From Thermincola carboxydiphila (GTDB lineage Bacteria > Bacillota > Thermincolia > Thermincolales > UBA2595): 64,000 nt of DNA. Below the pieces are notes generated by a model that was given only the letters and a program-made list of their open reading frames with translations, had not been told where the DNA came from and made no database searches. Numbering within the stretch: position 1 is the first letter of the stretch; the number at the start of each line of letters is the position of its first letter. The stretch covers positions 124,001 to 188,000 of the forward strand of contig JAENZJ010000001.1 of the NCBI GenBank assembly GCA_016841325.1. The letters are read 5' to 3'. Position numbers and translations under genes: made by a program. This document shows, one piece after another, positions 1 to 8,757 of the stretch.

Positions 1-1
1 T

Positions 2-277
2 GAACATCAGCTGAAACCGGGGATGTTTGCCGAGATTGAGCTGGTTACCAAAAAAAGGGAAGGTGTAGTGGCGGTTCCCAAAGAAGCCATTGTAGACAAG
101 GGTTCCGGAAAGGTGCTTTATGTGCTGCAGGGCAGCGTGGTGGAACAGCGCCAGGTTGAGACAGGGATAGAGACAGATGAAATGACAGAGGTTGTGAAAG
201 GGCTGGAAGTGGGTGAGAAATTCATCATTGAAGGCCAGCACAAACTTGCAGACAAGACAAAAGTGACCATTAAATGA
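2..277 (+). CDS. Efflux RND/HlyD-type periplasmic adaptor subunit, C-terminal fragment
   Basis: The reading frame enters from the left edge, so only the last 91 residues are seen. They match the C-terminal part of membrane-fusion (adaptor) proteins of RND or ABC efflux systems: a LKPGMFAEIEL segment typical of the beta-barrel domain, then VAVPKEAIVD and a membrane-proximal domain ending in GLEVGEKFIIEGQHKL. Such adaptors link an inner-membrane pump to a TolC-like channel, and a TolC-family gene follows 53 bp downstream, which supports the call. The pump gene is probably left of the window. The fragment alone cannot tell an RND from a MacA-like ABC adaptor. Confidence 0.8.
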   Translation, partial: EHQLKPGMFAEIELVTKKREGVVAVPKEAIVDKGSGKVLYVLQGSVVEQRQVETGIETDEMTEVVKGLEVGEKFIIEGQHKLADKTKVTIK

Positions 278-330
278 TAATTGGATTAGGAAATCCTGGT
301 TCCATTGAAAATAATAAGGGGGAGAAGTCA

Positions 331-1449
331 ATGCTAAAGCGGATATTTACCAAAAAACTGGTTTCCGGGTTCCTGGTTTCATTGTTGATGCTGTCTGGTT
401 TTGGAATTAACTATGCAGTCGGTGTTGACGGGCCGGAAGTGAAGGCCCTGAGCCTGGAGGAAGCTATCGAACTGGCCATGCAGAACAATCCTGATATGGA
501 GATAGACGGTTTGGCTGTGGAGAAGGCTGAAGAGGAGTACAAGTTGGCGAGGGATCAGGCACGGGATTTGAAAAATGACATGGTCACTACATATGAATTA
601 GGTTTAGCTAAATGGGTTAATCCCAAGGCTAAGGAAGTTGCCCTGATATTGGAAGAAAAGAAGCGGGATGTGGGTGAAAAGAAGCTGAAACTGGATGTGG
701 AGAAGGCCTATTATGATGTCCTCAAGGCTGAGAAAGGTCTGGAAATAGAGAGGGCAGGGCTTACATATATGCAGGACCAGCTAAAAATTGCCGAAACAGC
801 CTATAAGGTTGGCACAAAAGCAAAACTGGATGTCACCACTGCCGAAGCTGCTGTAGCAGGTTACCAGGCTTCTGTTACCCGTGCTGAAAACACCTACCGG
901 ACTTCTGTGATGGAGTTAAACCGCATTACCGGACTGGACCTGGATACACCACTAAAACTGACTTCTAAGTTTGCTGTGGAAAAAGCCGGGGAATCTATTA
1001 ACCTTGAGGAAACCATTAATCAGGCCCTCGAGGATAATATTGATATCCTGGCAGCTAAGAAGACACTAGAGCTTAATGAGGTCCAGTATGAAGTGGCTAA
1101 AAAGTTTTATGTTCGGGGAGTAACCGCTTACGATACTGCGGAAATTGACAAACAGAGCGCTGAGGCAACCGTACGCAAACAGGATTTAAATACACGGGCC
1201 TCTGTCCGCAAAAGCTACCTGACACTGTTCAGCCTGGAGAAAATGATTGACTGGCAGACCAAAGAAGTGGAAAAGGCTAAAGAAAATGCCCGGGTATTGA
1301 TGCTGAAGTATGAGGCCGGGCTGGCTACCAGTCTGGATGCCAGGAATGCTGCCATTGACCTGGAGAAGGCCGAGCAAAATCTTTCAAACAGTATCTATGA
1401 TTATAACCTGACCAAGAGTCAGTTTAAATACCAACTCTTCACATCCTAA
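331..1449 (+). CDS. TolC-family outer membrane efflux protein
   Basis: A 372-residue protein with a signal peptide (positively charged start, hydrophobic stretch near residues 10-28) followed by two long alpha-helical repeats. Each repeat opens with the TolC (OEP) signature: LSLEEAIELAMQNNPDM near residue 38 and INLEETINQALEDNIDI near residue 230. Known family members form trimeric channels for export of drugs or proteins together with the adaptor encoded just upstream. ATG 331 is chosen because a good ribosome site (AAGGGGGAG) precedes it; an ATG at 274 overlapping the adaptor stop would add a non-signal-like leader. The protein is shorter than proteobacterial TolC (about 470 mature residues). 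Its presence next to Gram-positive-type wall genes is notable. Confidence 0.82.
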   Translation: MLKRIFTKKLVSGFLVSLLMLSGFGINYAVGVDGPEVKALSLEEAIELAMQNNPDMEIDGLAVEKAEEEYKLARDQARDLKNDMVTTYELGLAKWVNPKAKEVALILEEKKRDVGEKKLKLDVEKAYYDVLKAEKGLEIERAGLTYMQDQLKIAETAYKVGTKAKLDVTTAEAAVAGYQASVTRAENTYRTSVMELNRITGLDLDTPLKLTSKFAVEKAGESINLEETINQALEDNIDILAAKKTLELNEVQYEVAKKFYVRGVTAYDTAEIDKQSAEATVRKQDLNTRASVRKSYLTLFSLEKMIDWQTKEVEKAKENARVLMLKYEAGLATSLDARNAAIDLEKAEQNLSNSIYDYNLTKSQFKYQLFTS

Positions 1450-1541
1450 ACAGGATGTGGCTGCCGATTGAGTTTAACAGGGGAATGTGAATGTCTTCTG
1501 GTTTGATTCAGCAGGATTAATTTCAGAAAGCAGGTGACACA

Positions 1542-2138
1542 ATGGACCGCCCGGCTGAAAAAGACAAGCGGATAAAAATTATCAAAGCAGCAGTTAAAGT
1601 CTTTTCCCGGAAAGGGTTTCATCAGGCCAGGGTTGAGGAAATAGCTCAACTGGCCGATGTTGGGAAGGGAACGGTATACGAGTATTTTTCCAGTAAAACG
1701 GAACTATTTCAGGAAATGTTCAAGGCCGGGATCCGGTTTTATCTGGACAGCCTGATTAATGACCTCAGTCCTGACCTTTCCTGTAAAGAAAAACTCTCCC
1801 GAATTGCCCGGCTCCACCTGAGATTTGTCAGCAACTATAAGGACCTGGCCAAAATTACCATGACGGAACACACATATTTCAATGAAGACTTCCGCAAATG
1901 GGTATGGGACTACCGGGCCAAAAAGCTTGAAATGTTGAAACAGATAATTGATGAAGGTATCGCCAGGGGGGAGTTCCGGAACATTGATTCTCAGGCGGTT
2001 GCCCTGGTTTTCATGGGTTCGCTTGGAGCCCTGTTTTCACCGCTTATATTTTCCGACGACAATATTAATGCCAAAGACCTGGTCGAACCGGCCCTTGATG
2101 TCATTATGGAAGGCATTCTGGCTGTAAAAGAGCAATAA
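1542..2138 (+). CDS. TetR/AcrR-family transcriptional regulator
   Basis: A 198-residue TetR-type regulator. The N-terminal helix-turn-helix covers about residues 10-55, with the family pattern AAVKVFSRKGFHQARVEEIA followed by VGKGTVYEYFSSKTEL. The remaining helices form the ligand-binding and dimer domain, which is not conserved enough to name an inducer. A Shine-Dalgarno AGGTGA stands eight bases before ATG 1542. Its place directly after the adaptor and TolC genes suggests it controls that efflux unit, as AcrR-type regulators often do; this is inference from position. I found no clear operator palindrome in the 92 bp upstream. Confidence 0.88.
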   Translation: MDRPAEKDKRIKIIKAAVKVFSRKGFHQARVEEIAQLADVGKGTVYEYFSSKTELFQEMFKAGIRFYLDSLINDLSPDLSCKEKLSRIARLHLRFVSNYKDLAKITMTEHTYFNEDFRKWVWDYRAKKLEMLKQIIDEGIARGEFRNIDSQAVALVFMGSLGALFSPLIFSDDNINAKDLVEPALDVIMEGILAVKEQ

Positions 2139-2193
2139 ACTGAAGGAAATTATACGTTTTTTTGGTATTTAATTGTAACCGTATCATGAATAG

Positions 2194-2247
2194 GGGTAGA
2201 TAAATTCCCGGATCAAGGCCCGGTCTGCCTTCCGGAATTATCTGCCC
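2194..2247 (+). terminator. Long imperfect hairpin after the tetR gene, possible terminator
   Basis: GGGTAGATAAATTCC (2194-2208) pairs with GGAATTATCTGCCC (2234-2247) with one bulged A and one G-U pair, and CCGG on both inner sides extends the stem. TTGTCTTGTGTT follows, a poor U tract. It lies in the 253-bp gap between tetR and the manC-like gene, so it may end the efflux unit or shape the leader of the next gene. Nothing else was recognised in the gap. Confidence 0.45.
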
Positions 2248-2391
2248 TTGTCTTGTGTTAACCATTCCTGACGCAGGAAAAAGGGTATCATCTGTCGAAG
2301 AAGTAATTTGATTTACCAAAATCAAGGAGAAGCAAAATTAAGGATAAAGCCCGATCAAGAAGAAATATAATTAAAGGAGAATACTGGTTAA

Positions 2392-3492
2392 GTGAAACAA
2401 AATCCGGGATTAGCAGAAAAAATCAGTGTTGTCATCATGGCAGGGGGCAGGGGGGAACGCTTCTGGCCCCGCAGCAGGGCCGGGAGGCCCAAGCAGTTTA
2501 CTGACCTAACCGGACAAGGCAGCATGCTGTACCTTACATATAACAGGGCCCTGAAACTGGTCCCGCCGCAGCGCATCTTTGTGGTTACCGGGGCTGAATA
2601 CCGGGAGATAACGGGGGAATGTCTTCCTGAGCTGCCGCCGGAAAACATTATTATCGAGCCTGAAGGAAGGAATACGGCACCCTGTATCGGACTGGCTGCA
2701 GTTACCCTGGAGCAGCGGCTGCCCGGGAGTACAATGGTTGTCCTGCCGGCTGACCACCTGATTAGGGATGAGGATCTGTTTGCCGGGACCCTGCTGCAGG
2801 CAGCAGGACTGGCTGGAGAGACCGGCGGATTGGTTACCGTCGGCATCCGGCCTGATAGGCCCGAAACAGGCTATGGCTATTTAAGGATAGGGAAACCGGC
2901 TTCAACCGGAGACGGAAAGACCGCATACCGGGTCGGCAGTTTTGTGGAAAAACCGGACCCGGTCAAAGCTCGGCAGTACCTGGAGGACGGCGGATACCTC
3001 TGGAATGCGGGTATTTTTGTGTGGAAGGTTGGTGCAGTTCTTGAGGAATTCAGAAATCACCTTCCCGGGATATATGAAGGGCTGCAGGAAATACGCAGGC
3101 ATCTTGATACAGAGGACTATAATGAAGTACTGCAGAGGATTTACCCCTGCTTAGATAAGATTTCCATTGACTACGGGGTCATGGAAAAGTCCGACCGGGT
3201 CTACACAGTGCCGGGAGAGTTTTATTGGGACGATGTGGGTACCTGGATGTCCCTGGAGCGTATCTTCCGGACCGGTAATAATGGCAATGTGTTCCGCGGA
3301 AAAGTGGCCTCCCTGGATACGGAAAACAGTATTATTGATTCCGGGGGGCGCATGATTGCTGCAATCGGTGTCAAAGACATGGTCATAGTGGAAACAGATG
3401 ATGTAACTTTTGTCTGCCATAAAAATGAAATAGGTCGGATCAGGGAACTTTTAGAGGAACTTCGTCGTCTAAATATGGAGGAGTACCTGTAG
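2392..3492 (+). CDS. manC: Mannose-1-phosphate guanylyltransferase
   Basis: A 366-residue nucleotidyltransferase that would make GDP-mannose from mannose-1-phosphate and GTP. The pyrophosphorylase signature VVIMAGGRGERFWPRSR followed by RPKQF is at residues about 13-35; later family blocks include NTAPCIGLAA, VLPADHLI, GYGYL, FVEKPD and GYLWNAGIFVWK. The length fits the single-domain form without the phosphomannose isomerase domain found in the 470-residue bifunctional ManC/AlgA type. The start is GTG 2392 with AAAGGAG about 12 bases upstream. The phosphohexomutase gene at 17725 could supply its substrate. The S8 protease gene follows after 11 bp, so they are probably co-transcribed. Confidence 0.92.
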   Translation: MKQNPGLAEKISVVIMAGGRGERFWPRSRAGRPKQFTDLTGQGSMLYLTYNRALKLVPPQRIFVVTGAEYREITGECLPELPPENIIIEPEGRNTAPCIGLAAVTLEQRLPGSTMVVLPADHLIRDEDLFAGTLLQAAGLAGETGGLVTVGIRPDRPETGYGYLRIGKPASTGDGKTAYRVGSFVEKPDPVKARQYLEDGGYLWNAGIFVWKVGAVLEEFRNHLPGIYEGLQEIRRHLDTEDYNEVLQRIYPCLDKISIDYGVMEKSDRVYTVPGEFYWDDVGTWMSLERIFRTGNNGNVFRGKVASLDTENSIIDSGGRMIAAIGVKDMVIVETDDVTFVCHKNEIGRIRELLEELRRLNMEEYL

Positions 3493-3503
3493 GGGGAGAA
3501 TTA

Positions 3504-6500
3504 ATGTTTCTAACTTCTATTACCAGAATAACTGTTGTTGGATTAACTGTTCTAAGCCTAATATTATATAGTATTGTACCGGTGTATGGATTGACATTTT
3601 CCGATATTTCGGGTAACTGGGCAAGGGATTCCATTACACGGCTGGCCGCATTGGAAATAGTTAATGGGTTCAACGGAAAATTTAATCCTCATTCAGTGGT
3701 TACCAGAGCCGAATTTTCGGCTATGATTATCAGGGCTTTGGGACTTGCTGAGGAAGCTAAAGTTACCGGTGGAATTTCCACGGGGTATACTGATGTGGCT
3801 GCCGGACATTGGGCCGCCGGTGATATTATTGTAGCCCGGGAGATGGGTTTGATAAAAGGTTACCCGGACGGCAGTTTTAAACCGTCTGCCCCAATCCGCC
3901 GCGTTGAAATTACCTCAATTATGGTCAGGGCCTTAGAACTGGAGCCGGGTGAAGAAATGGAGGACCCCGGGGAGATATTCATTGATGGAGATCTAATTCC
4001 TTTATGGGCCTGTGATGCCGTCAAAATTGCCTATAATTATGGCCTGATAAATGGCTATCCTGATGGAAGTTTCGGACCGCAGCAAAATGCTACCAGGGGA
4101 GAGACGGCAGTACTCATAGAAAAGGTTCTGCAACAAATGGGGACAGAATTTACTTTTACCGGAATTTTACAGAGTATAAATACATCGGCAAATTTGCTGA
4201 CAATGGACATTTGGGGCCAGACTGAGACATTTGCAGTCAATCCCGGGGCAGAGGTTTGGATTAATAATAATGAAGGAGCTATTACCAACCTGAAACCAGG
4301 CAGCCAGGTTTCCATAATACTGGATGATAACGGTGTGATAAGGTTTATCCAGGCAAGTGAAATGGTGTCATTGAGCCGGTCAGTGGATGAAGTTCTGCCA
4401 TTAACTCTTAGTTTAAAAAATAAAGAGCTAAGTGTTCCCCAGGAAAAAACACAGGTCTTTAACTCACTTCAAAAAGATATACTGAGAGTTGTTATGATGG
4501 CAAAAGACGGGTATTTTGACCAGGTTTATCAGACTGTGAAAAATGTCGCCGGTAAGATTGATTATTTTAACAGGGATATTGGTCTTTTAATTGCTGATAT
4601 TACCAATGATGCATATCTGGAGTTGAAAAGCAGTTATCAGTTGGAATGGATTTCTGTTGATAAAGAAGTAAAAGTGGACAGTTTGGCAGTTGGACCTGCC
4701 GGTGAGGGAGAGCCCGTAACTACAGTGATTAATCCCGGCAGAAGTATTGCTGTTGCCAAAAAAGAAATAAATGCTCCTGAATTTGTTGAACTGACAAATT
4801 CTGATGGTAAACACCAGACAATTGCCATCATTGACACAGGGGTGGATGCAGGTCATCCGGACCTGCAGTTTACCTCGCATAACCAACGGAAAATAATTGA
4901 CTGGCAGGATTTTACCGGTGAAGGAGACATTGACACAAGCTCTGTTGCCGCACCTAACGGCAAATATCTAAATCTTGCCGACGGGACATATTATATCGGC
5001 GACATTGTTACAAAAAGTGGGAAATTCAGGTATGGATATTTACGGGAAATAGACCTGGTCAATGCCGGTGGCAACAATATGGATATTAATTTCAACGGAA
5101 GCAAAAGCGATATTTTTGGGGTAATTGTCATCGATAGCAAGAGAAACGGGGCATATGACACCGTTTATGTAGATACCAACATGAATAAGAACTTTTCTGA
5201 TGAGCAGCCCCTCACCCTCTTTTCATTAGATCCTGCGTATGGAACATTTATGGGTAAGGAGGGGGAGGACAGCCTTAACTTTGTCCTGACGAAGGTTGAT
5301 AATGGAGGAGCTTTAATAAATCTGGGCTTTGACGGTAATGACCATGGTACCCACATCGCGGGAATAGCCGGTGCCAATGGTAAAATAAAAGGTGTTGCTC
5401 CCGGAGCCCAGATTATGGTACTCAAGGTTCTGGACTCAGGGGGATATGGTGACAGGGATTTAAGCTCCATAGTTAAAGCCATGTCCTATGCTGCGGAACA
5501 CGGAGCAGATATTATAAATATGAGTTTAGGTTTCCCTGTGGGCTCTGATGATGATAATGGGGTACCTACCCAGATATTTGATGCTTTAATTAGAAGATAT
5601 GGGGTTGTATTTGTAGTGGCTGCAGGTAATCAAGGGCCTGGTCTCACTACTGTTGTATCTCCGGCTGATTCTTCGGCAGCTATAAGTGTGGGTGCCTTTA
5701 GCAGTCCCGAAATCTGGAAAACAGATTACGGTTGGGATGTTCCCGAAAGAAGTCTTTGGTTTTTCAGTGCGGCAGGTCCTCGCCTCGACGGCTCAAAGTC
5801 TCCTTCGATAGTTGCGCCTGGAAGCGCTTTTTCAACTGTGTCACAGCGTAATGGGGACTGGTATTCACTAAGCGAAGGCACCAGTATGGCTGTTCCGTAT
5901 GTTACCGGGAGTATTGCTTTACTGCTGGAGGTAGCTGAAAGAAATAACATTAAAGTATCTCCGGCAATGATTAAGAAAGCCCTGGAAATTGGGGCCAAGC
6001 CAATATCCGGTTACACCCCGGCCGAACAGGGTCACGGAGCATTAAATGTGGTGATGTCTTGGGCTGCGATTTTATCAATTGATGAAGCACCCGATATAGA
6101 TGTTGAAACAATCAATCCAGGGCTTCTTCATGGCAAAGGTATATTTATTAAAGAGGGGATACCAAAAAACCTTACCGTACAGCTGAAAAATAATTCGGAC
6201 AGGAATGTTAATTTAAAATTGAACAATGAACCAGGGGTTGCTTTTCGGCAAGATGAAGTAATTATTCCCGGCGGACAAACGCGGGCTGTGGATTTGCAGC
6301 TGGATTCTCCCAAAGAGAAGGGGTTATTCTCATTTATGATAACAGGGGATGATTCTTCCACTTACGGCAATGATACCGAGATATTAACCACAATAATAAA
6401 TCCTTATTATCTGACAGAGGATAATAATTATAAGGTTAAGATCGATGATGTCCAAAGCGCTGCCCGGTATAAGAGATATTTTTTCAGGGTACCCCCGGGT

Positions 6501-7061
6501 GCGGAAGAGGTTACTGCCAGGCTGAGCGTAGCCGAGGGCCGCGGCCGGTCCATGGTTTACCTCTATGACCCTGTAGGGCGTCTGGTCAGTGAGTCAGGGT
6601 ATGCCGGCAGCAATCCCGGTGGCTATGCGGCCGAGGCCGCGGCTTCCGGAAGGTCCCCTGTTGCCGGTGTATGGGAGGCGGTTGTTTATACTTCAGCAGC
6701 CCTCAGCGCCTATGACCTGAAAGAGTCAGCCTATGAGCTTGAGGTCTCCCTGAGGGGCCAGGATATCGGAAAATACAATTACGAGAACCGGAAACTGATA
6801 ATCGGGGTTAATCCGAAGACAATTATTCCCGGCAGAAAAAATCTGGTTACCGTCCAGGTAAGGGACAGATATACCAAAAAACCGTTTGAAGGCTTTATAG
6901 AAATTAACGGGCTGCTTTACTTTACCAGGGGCGGCAGGGTGACGGTCCCGGCGGAAGCTGAAACCGGCAGTGTCAACCTGAAGGTGAGGACTGTCCCGGG
7001 AGCGCCGGATATCAAGCCGTGGGAGTTTGATTTTACCCTGCCTGCCGGCGATAAGGCATAA
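3504..7061 (+). CDS. SLH-anchored subtilisin-family (S8) serine protease, pyrolysin-like
   Basis: A 1185-residue exported protein. A signal peptide (about residues 1-29) is followed by three SLH domains (about 30-75, 90-140 and 150-200; each with a GYPDG- or GFNGK-type turn and a TRAE or RRVE block), which bind the secondary wall polymer. The peptidase carries the triad Asp444 (in IIDTGVD), His614 (in NDHGTHIAG) and Ser794 (in GTSMAVP). The 170-residue gap between Asp and His is far longer than in subtilisin and contains DTVYVDTNMNKNF, a pattern I associate with pyrolysin/tripeptidyl-peptidase-II-like S8 members. A long beta-rich C-terminal region (about 850-1185) follows. It probably acts on the cell surface in maturation or nutrient capture; the substrate is unknown. 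Confidence 0.9.
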   Translation: MFLTSITRITVVGLTVLSLILYSIVPVYGLTFSDISGNWARDSITRLAALEIVNGFNGKFNPHSVVTRAEFSAMIIRALGLAEEAKVTGGISTGYTDVAAGHWAAGDIIVAREMGLIKGYPDGSFKPSAPIRRVEITSIMVRALELEPGEEMEDPGEIFIDGDLIPLWACDAVKIAYNYGLINGYPDGSFGPQQNATRGETAVLIEKVLQQMGTEFTFTGILQSINTSANLLTMDIWGQTETFAVNPGAEVWINNNEGAITNLKPGSQVSIILDDNGVIRFIQASEMVSLSRSVDEVLPLTLSLKNKELSVPQEKTQVFNSLQKDILRVVMMAKDGYFDQVYQTVKNVAGKIDYFNRDIGLLIADITNDAYLELKSSYQLEWISVDKEVKVDSLAVGPAGEGEPVTTVINPGRSIAVAKKEINAPEFVELTNSDGKHQTIAIIDTGVDAGHPDLQFTSHNQRKIIDWQDFTGEGDIDTSSVAAPNGKYLNLADGTYYIGDIVTKSGKFRYGYLREIDLVNAGGNNMDINFNGSKSDIFGVIVIDSKRNGAYDTVYVDTNMNKNFSDEQPLTLFSLDPAYGTFMGKEGEDSLNFVLTKVDNGGALINLGFDGNDHGTHIAGIAGANGKIKGVAPGAQIMVLKVLDSGGYGDRDLSSIVKAMSYAAEHGADIINMSLGFPVGSDDDNGVPTQIFDALIRRYGVVFVVAAGNQGPGLTTVVSPADSSAAISVGAFSSPEIWKTDYGWDVPERSLWFFSAAGPRLDGSKSPSIVAPGSAFSTVSQRNGDWYSLSEGTSMAVPYVTGSIALLLEVAERNNIKVSPAMIKKALEIGAKPISGYTPAEQGHGALNVVMSWAAILSIDEAPDIDVETINPGLLHGKGIFIKEGIPKNLTVQLKNNSDRNVNLKLNNEPGVAFRQDEVIIPGGQTRAVDLQLDSPKEKGLFSFMITGDDSSTYGNDTEILTTIINPYYLTEDNNYKVKIDDVQSAARYKRYFFRVPPGAEEVTARLSVAEGRGRSMVYLYDPVGRLVSESGYAGSNPGGYAAEAAASGRSPVAGVWEAVVYTSAALSAYDLKESAYELEVSLRGQDIGKYNYENRKLIIGVNPKTIIPGRKNLVTVQVRDRYTKKPFEGFIEINGLLYFTRGGRVTVPAEAETGSVNLKVRTVPGAPDIKPWEFDFTLPAGDKA

Positions 7062-7106
7062 GAGTTTACAGATTTCTGCAGGGCAACTGTTTCCAGTAAG
7101 TTGGTG

Positions 7107-7135
7107 TTGATTGTGATAGTAAATTACGGTAAAAT
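7107..7135 (+). promoter_or_regulatory. Predicted sigma-A promoter for the LCP gene
   Basis: TTGATT (7107-7112) and TAAAAT (7130-7135) are separated by exactly 17 bp. Four and five of six bases respectively match the housekeeping consensus. It lies 56 bp before the LCP start in the 129-bp gap after the protease gene. Confidence 0.5.
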
Positions 7136-7190
7136 TATTTGGAGGGACTAATTTAAGGAGCACTTTTTAGTGATTTGAGGTGATTGCGGG

Positions 7191-8609
7191 ATGATGCCAG
7201 ACAAGCGCAGAAAGGTTTCCCCATTAAGAATTCTGGCTTTATTGCTGGTTTTTACGGTATCATTCTTTGGCGGTAAATATATAGCATCCCTTGGCGGGGA
7301 ACCGGAACCGGAAGGCAGCAACGGCTTGGAGACCGCTGCCCAGGATGAAGCGGAGTTTCCGGTCAACAGACTGAATGTTCTCCTTTTGGGAGTTGACGCC
7401 CGCCCCGGTGAAGCAGATGCCAGGACTGATTCCATGATCCTGGTCAGTATAGACCGGGATACCAAGAAAATTGCCATGGTTTCCATTCCCAGGGATACCA
7501 TGGTGGAAATCCCCGGTCATGGCACAGAAAAGATTAATTCTGCCAATGCTTTTGGTGGTGCAGAACTGGCAACAGAAACCGTGGAAAACCTTCTTGACAT
7601 CAAAATACCTTATTATGTAAAGACTAATTTTGACGGGTTTAAGGACATAGTTGATACCCTGGGCGGGGTAGAAATGGAAGTAGACAAACGCATGTACTAT
7701 CCTGCGGAAGACATTGATTTAAAGCCGGGCCTGCAGAGGTTGATGGGAGATGATGCCCTGGGTTATGTGAGATACAGGCATGATGCCCTCGGTGACATCA
7801 CCCGGGCTGAGCGCCAGCAGAAGTTTTTGGCTGCCCTGACCAAAGAAATGCTTAGGGCCAAGACCATTATTAAACTTCCCAGACTGGTGCCGCAGCTTAT
7901 GGATGCAGTGGAGACCAACCTGGGGATAAAGGATGCCATTTTCCTGGCAAAGGCAGCCACAGGTTTGGATTCAGACAGCATTGTCACGGCGACCCTGCCC
8001 GGAACTTTTCTGAATTACAAGGGTGTAAGTTACTGGAAGGCTGATGATGAGAAGGCAAAAATGGTATTAAATGACCTGTTCCGCGGGGTGCAGCTGGCTA
8101 CCATTACCGGACCGGATATTACTGTGCCGCGGGAAACCAAAAAACCTGCGGAAACAGAGGAACCGGCTCAGGATGCGGAAAATCCGGCTGATAAAGACTC
8201 TGAAACAGGGGAACCCGGTCAGGAAGACGGTACCGGGGTACCCGGGGAGTCACCGGATGCCGGTACAGTCCCCGGACAGGAGCCCGGCAGTAATAACGGG
8301 ACGGGTAACAATGGCAAACCGGGACAGGGTAGCCAGGCACAGCCTCCTCAGGGGCTTCCTGAACCTGTCAATCCGGTGGAGGACAATAATACGACCCAGC
8401 CCGTTGACCCGGCTGCCCCGACAATTCCCGCCACTCCGCAGGATTCCACAGGGGACAGTCAGGAACAGCCGGTCAGCAGCGGTATTACCACCAATAGCAC
8501 CACTACTACTAACAGCGCCACTACTACTAACAGCGCCACTACTACTAACAGCGCCACTACTACCAACAGCACCACAACACCGGTTGTCAAGGTTATAACC
8601 CAGGGATAG
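7191..8609 (+). CDS. LytR-CpsA-Psr (LCP) family wall-polymer ligase with repetitive tail
   Basis: A 472-residue membrane-anchored protein. One transmembrane segment (about residues 11-30) is followed by the LCP domain (about 60-210), recognised from NVLLLGVDARPGEADARTD, VSIPRDTMVEIPG, EKINSANAFGG, DTLGGVEMEV and GYVRYRHDALGDITRAERQ. Known LCP enzymes transfer undecaprenyl-linked wall polymers such as teichoic acid or capsule onto peptidoglycan outside the membrane. The Arg and Asp residues that bind the lipid pyrophosphate are present. After residue 305 the protein becomes Pro/Glu/Gly-rich and ends in Thr/Asn/Ser/Ala hexapeptide repeats. The TagA-type gene downstream and the TagO-type gene at 15867 fit a shared wall-polymer pathway. 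Two in-frame ATGs (7191, 7194) follow AGGTGA. Confidence 0.9.
   Translation: MMPDKRRKVSPLRILALLLVFTVSFFGGKYIASLGGEPEPEGSNGLETAAQDEAEFPVNRLNVLLLGVDARPGEADARTDSMILVSIDRDTKKIAMVSIPRDTMVEIPGHGTEKINSANAFGGAELATETVENLLDIKIPYYVKTNFDGFKDIVDTLGGVEMEVDKRMYYPAEDIDLKPGLQRLMGDDALGYVRYRHDALGDITRAERQQKFLAALTKEMLRAKTIIKLPRLVPQLMDAVETNLGIKDAIFLAKAATGLDSDSIVTATLPGTFLNYKGVSYWKADDEKAKMVLNDLFRGVQLATITGPDITVPRETKKPAETEEPAQDAENPADKDSETGEPGQEDGTGVPGESPDAGTVPGQEPGSNNGTGNNGKPGQGSQAQPPQGLPEPVNPVEDNNTTQPVDPAAPTIPATPQDSTGDSQEQPVSSGITTNSTTTTNSATTTNSATTTNSATTTNSTTTPVVKVITQG
8484..8573 (+). repeat. 18-bp in-frame tandem repeat in the LCP gene tail
   Basis: Three perfect 18-bp units (ACTACTACTAACAGCGCC at 8502-8519, 8520-8537 and 8538-8555) are flanked by a degenerate unit on each side. 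They encode a Thr-Thr-Thr-Asn-Ser-Ala hexapeptide series. The period keeps the frame open, and the Ser/Thr-rich product looks like a flexible spacer or O-glycosylation target. Confidence 0.9.
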
Positions 8610-8757
8610 ACGGCGGTAGTACGGCGGTACCGCAATTGAAAGCGCAACAATGTCGTAAAGACAGCGCAATGATGGTATAGGTCGGTTCATTGTAAAGATG
8701 TGTTTGAAGGGATAGGTAATGCCTGTCCCTTTTCTAGTATCAGTCAGGAGATGTTTT

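Noticed and set aside
274-330. ATG 274 as start of the TolC-family gene
   Set aside because: It would place 19 polar residues before the signal peptide and lacks a ribosome site, while ATG 331 has a strong one.
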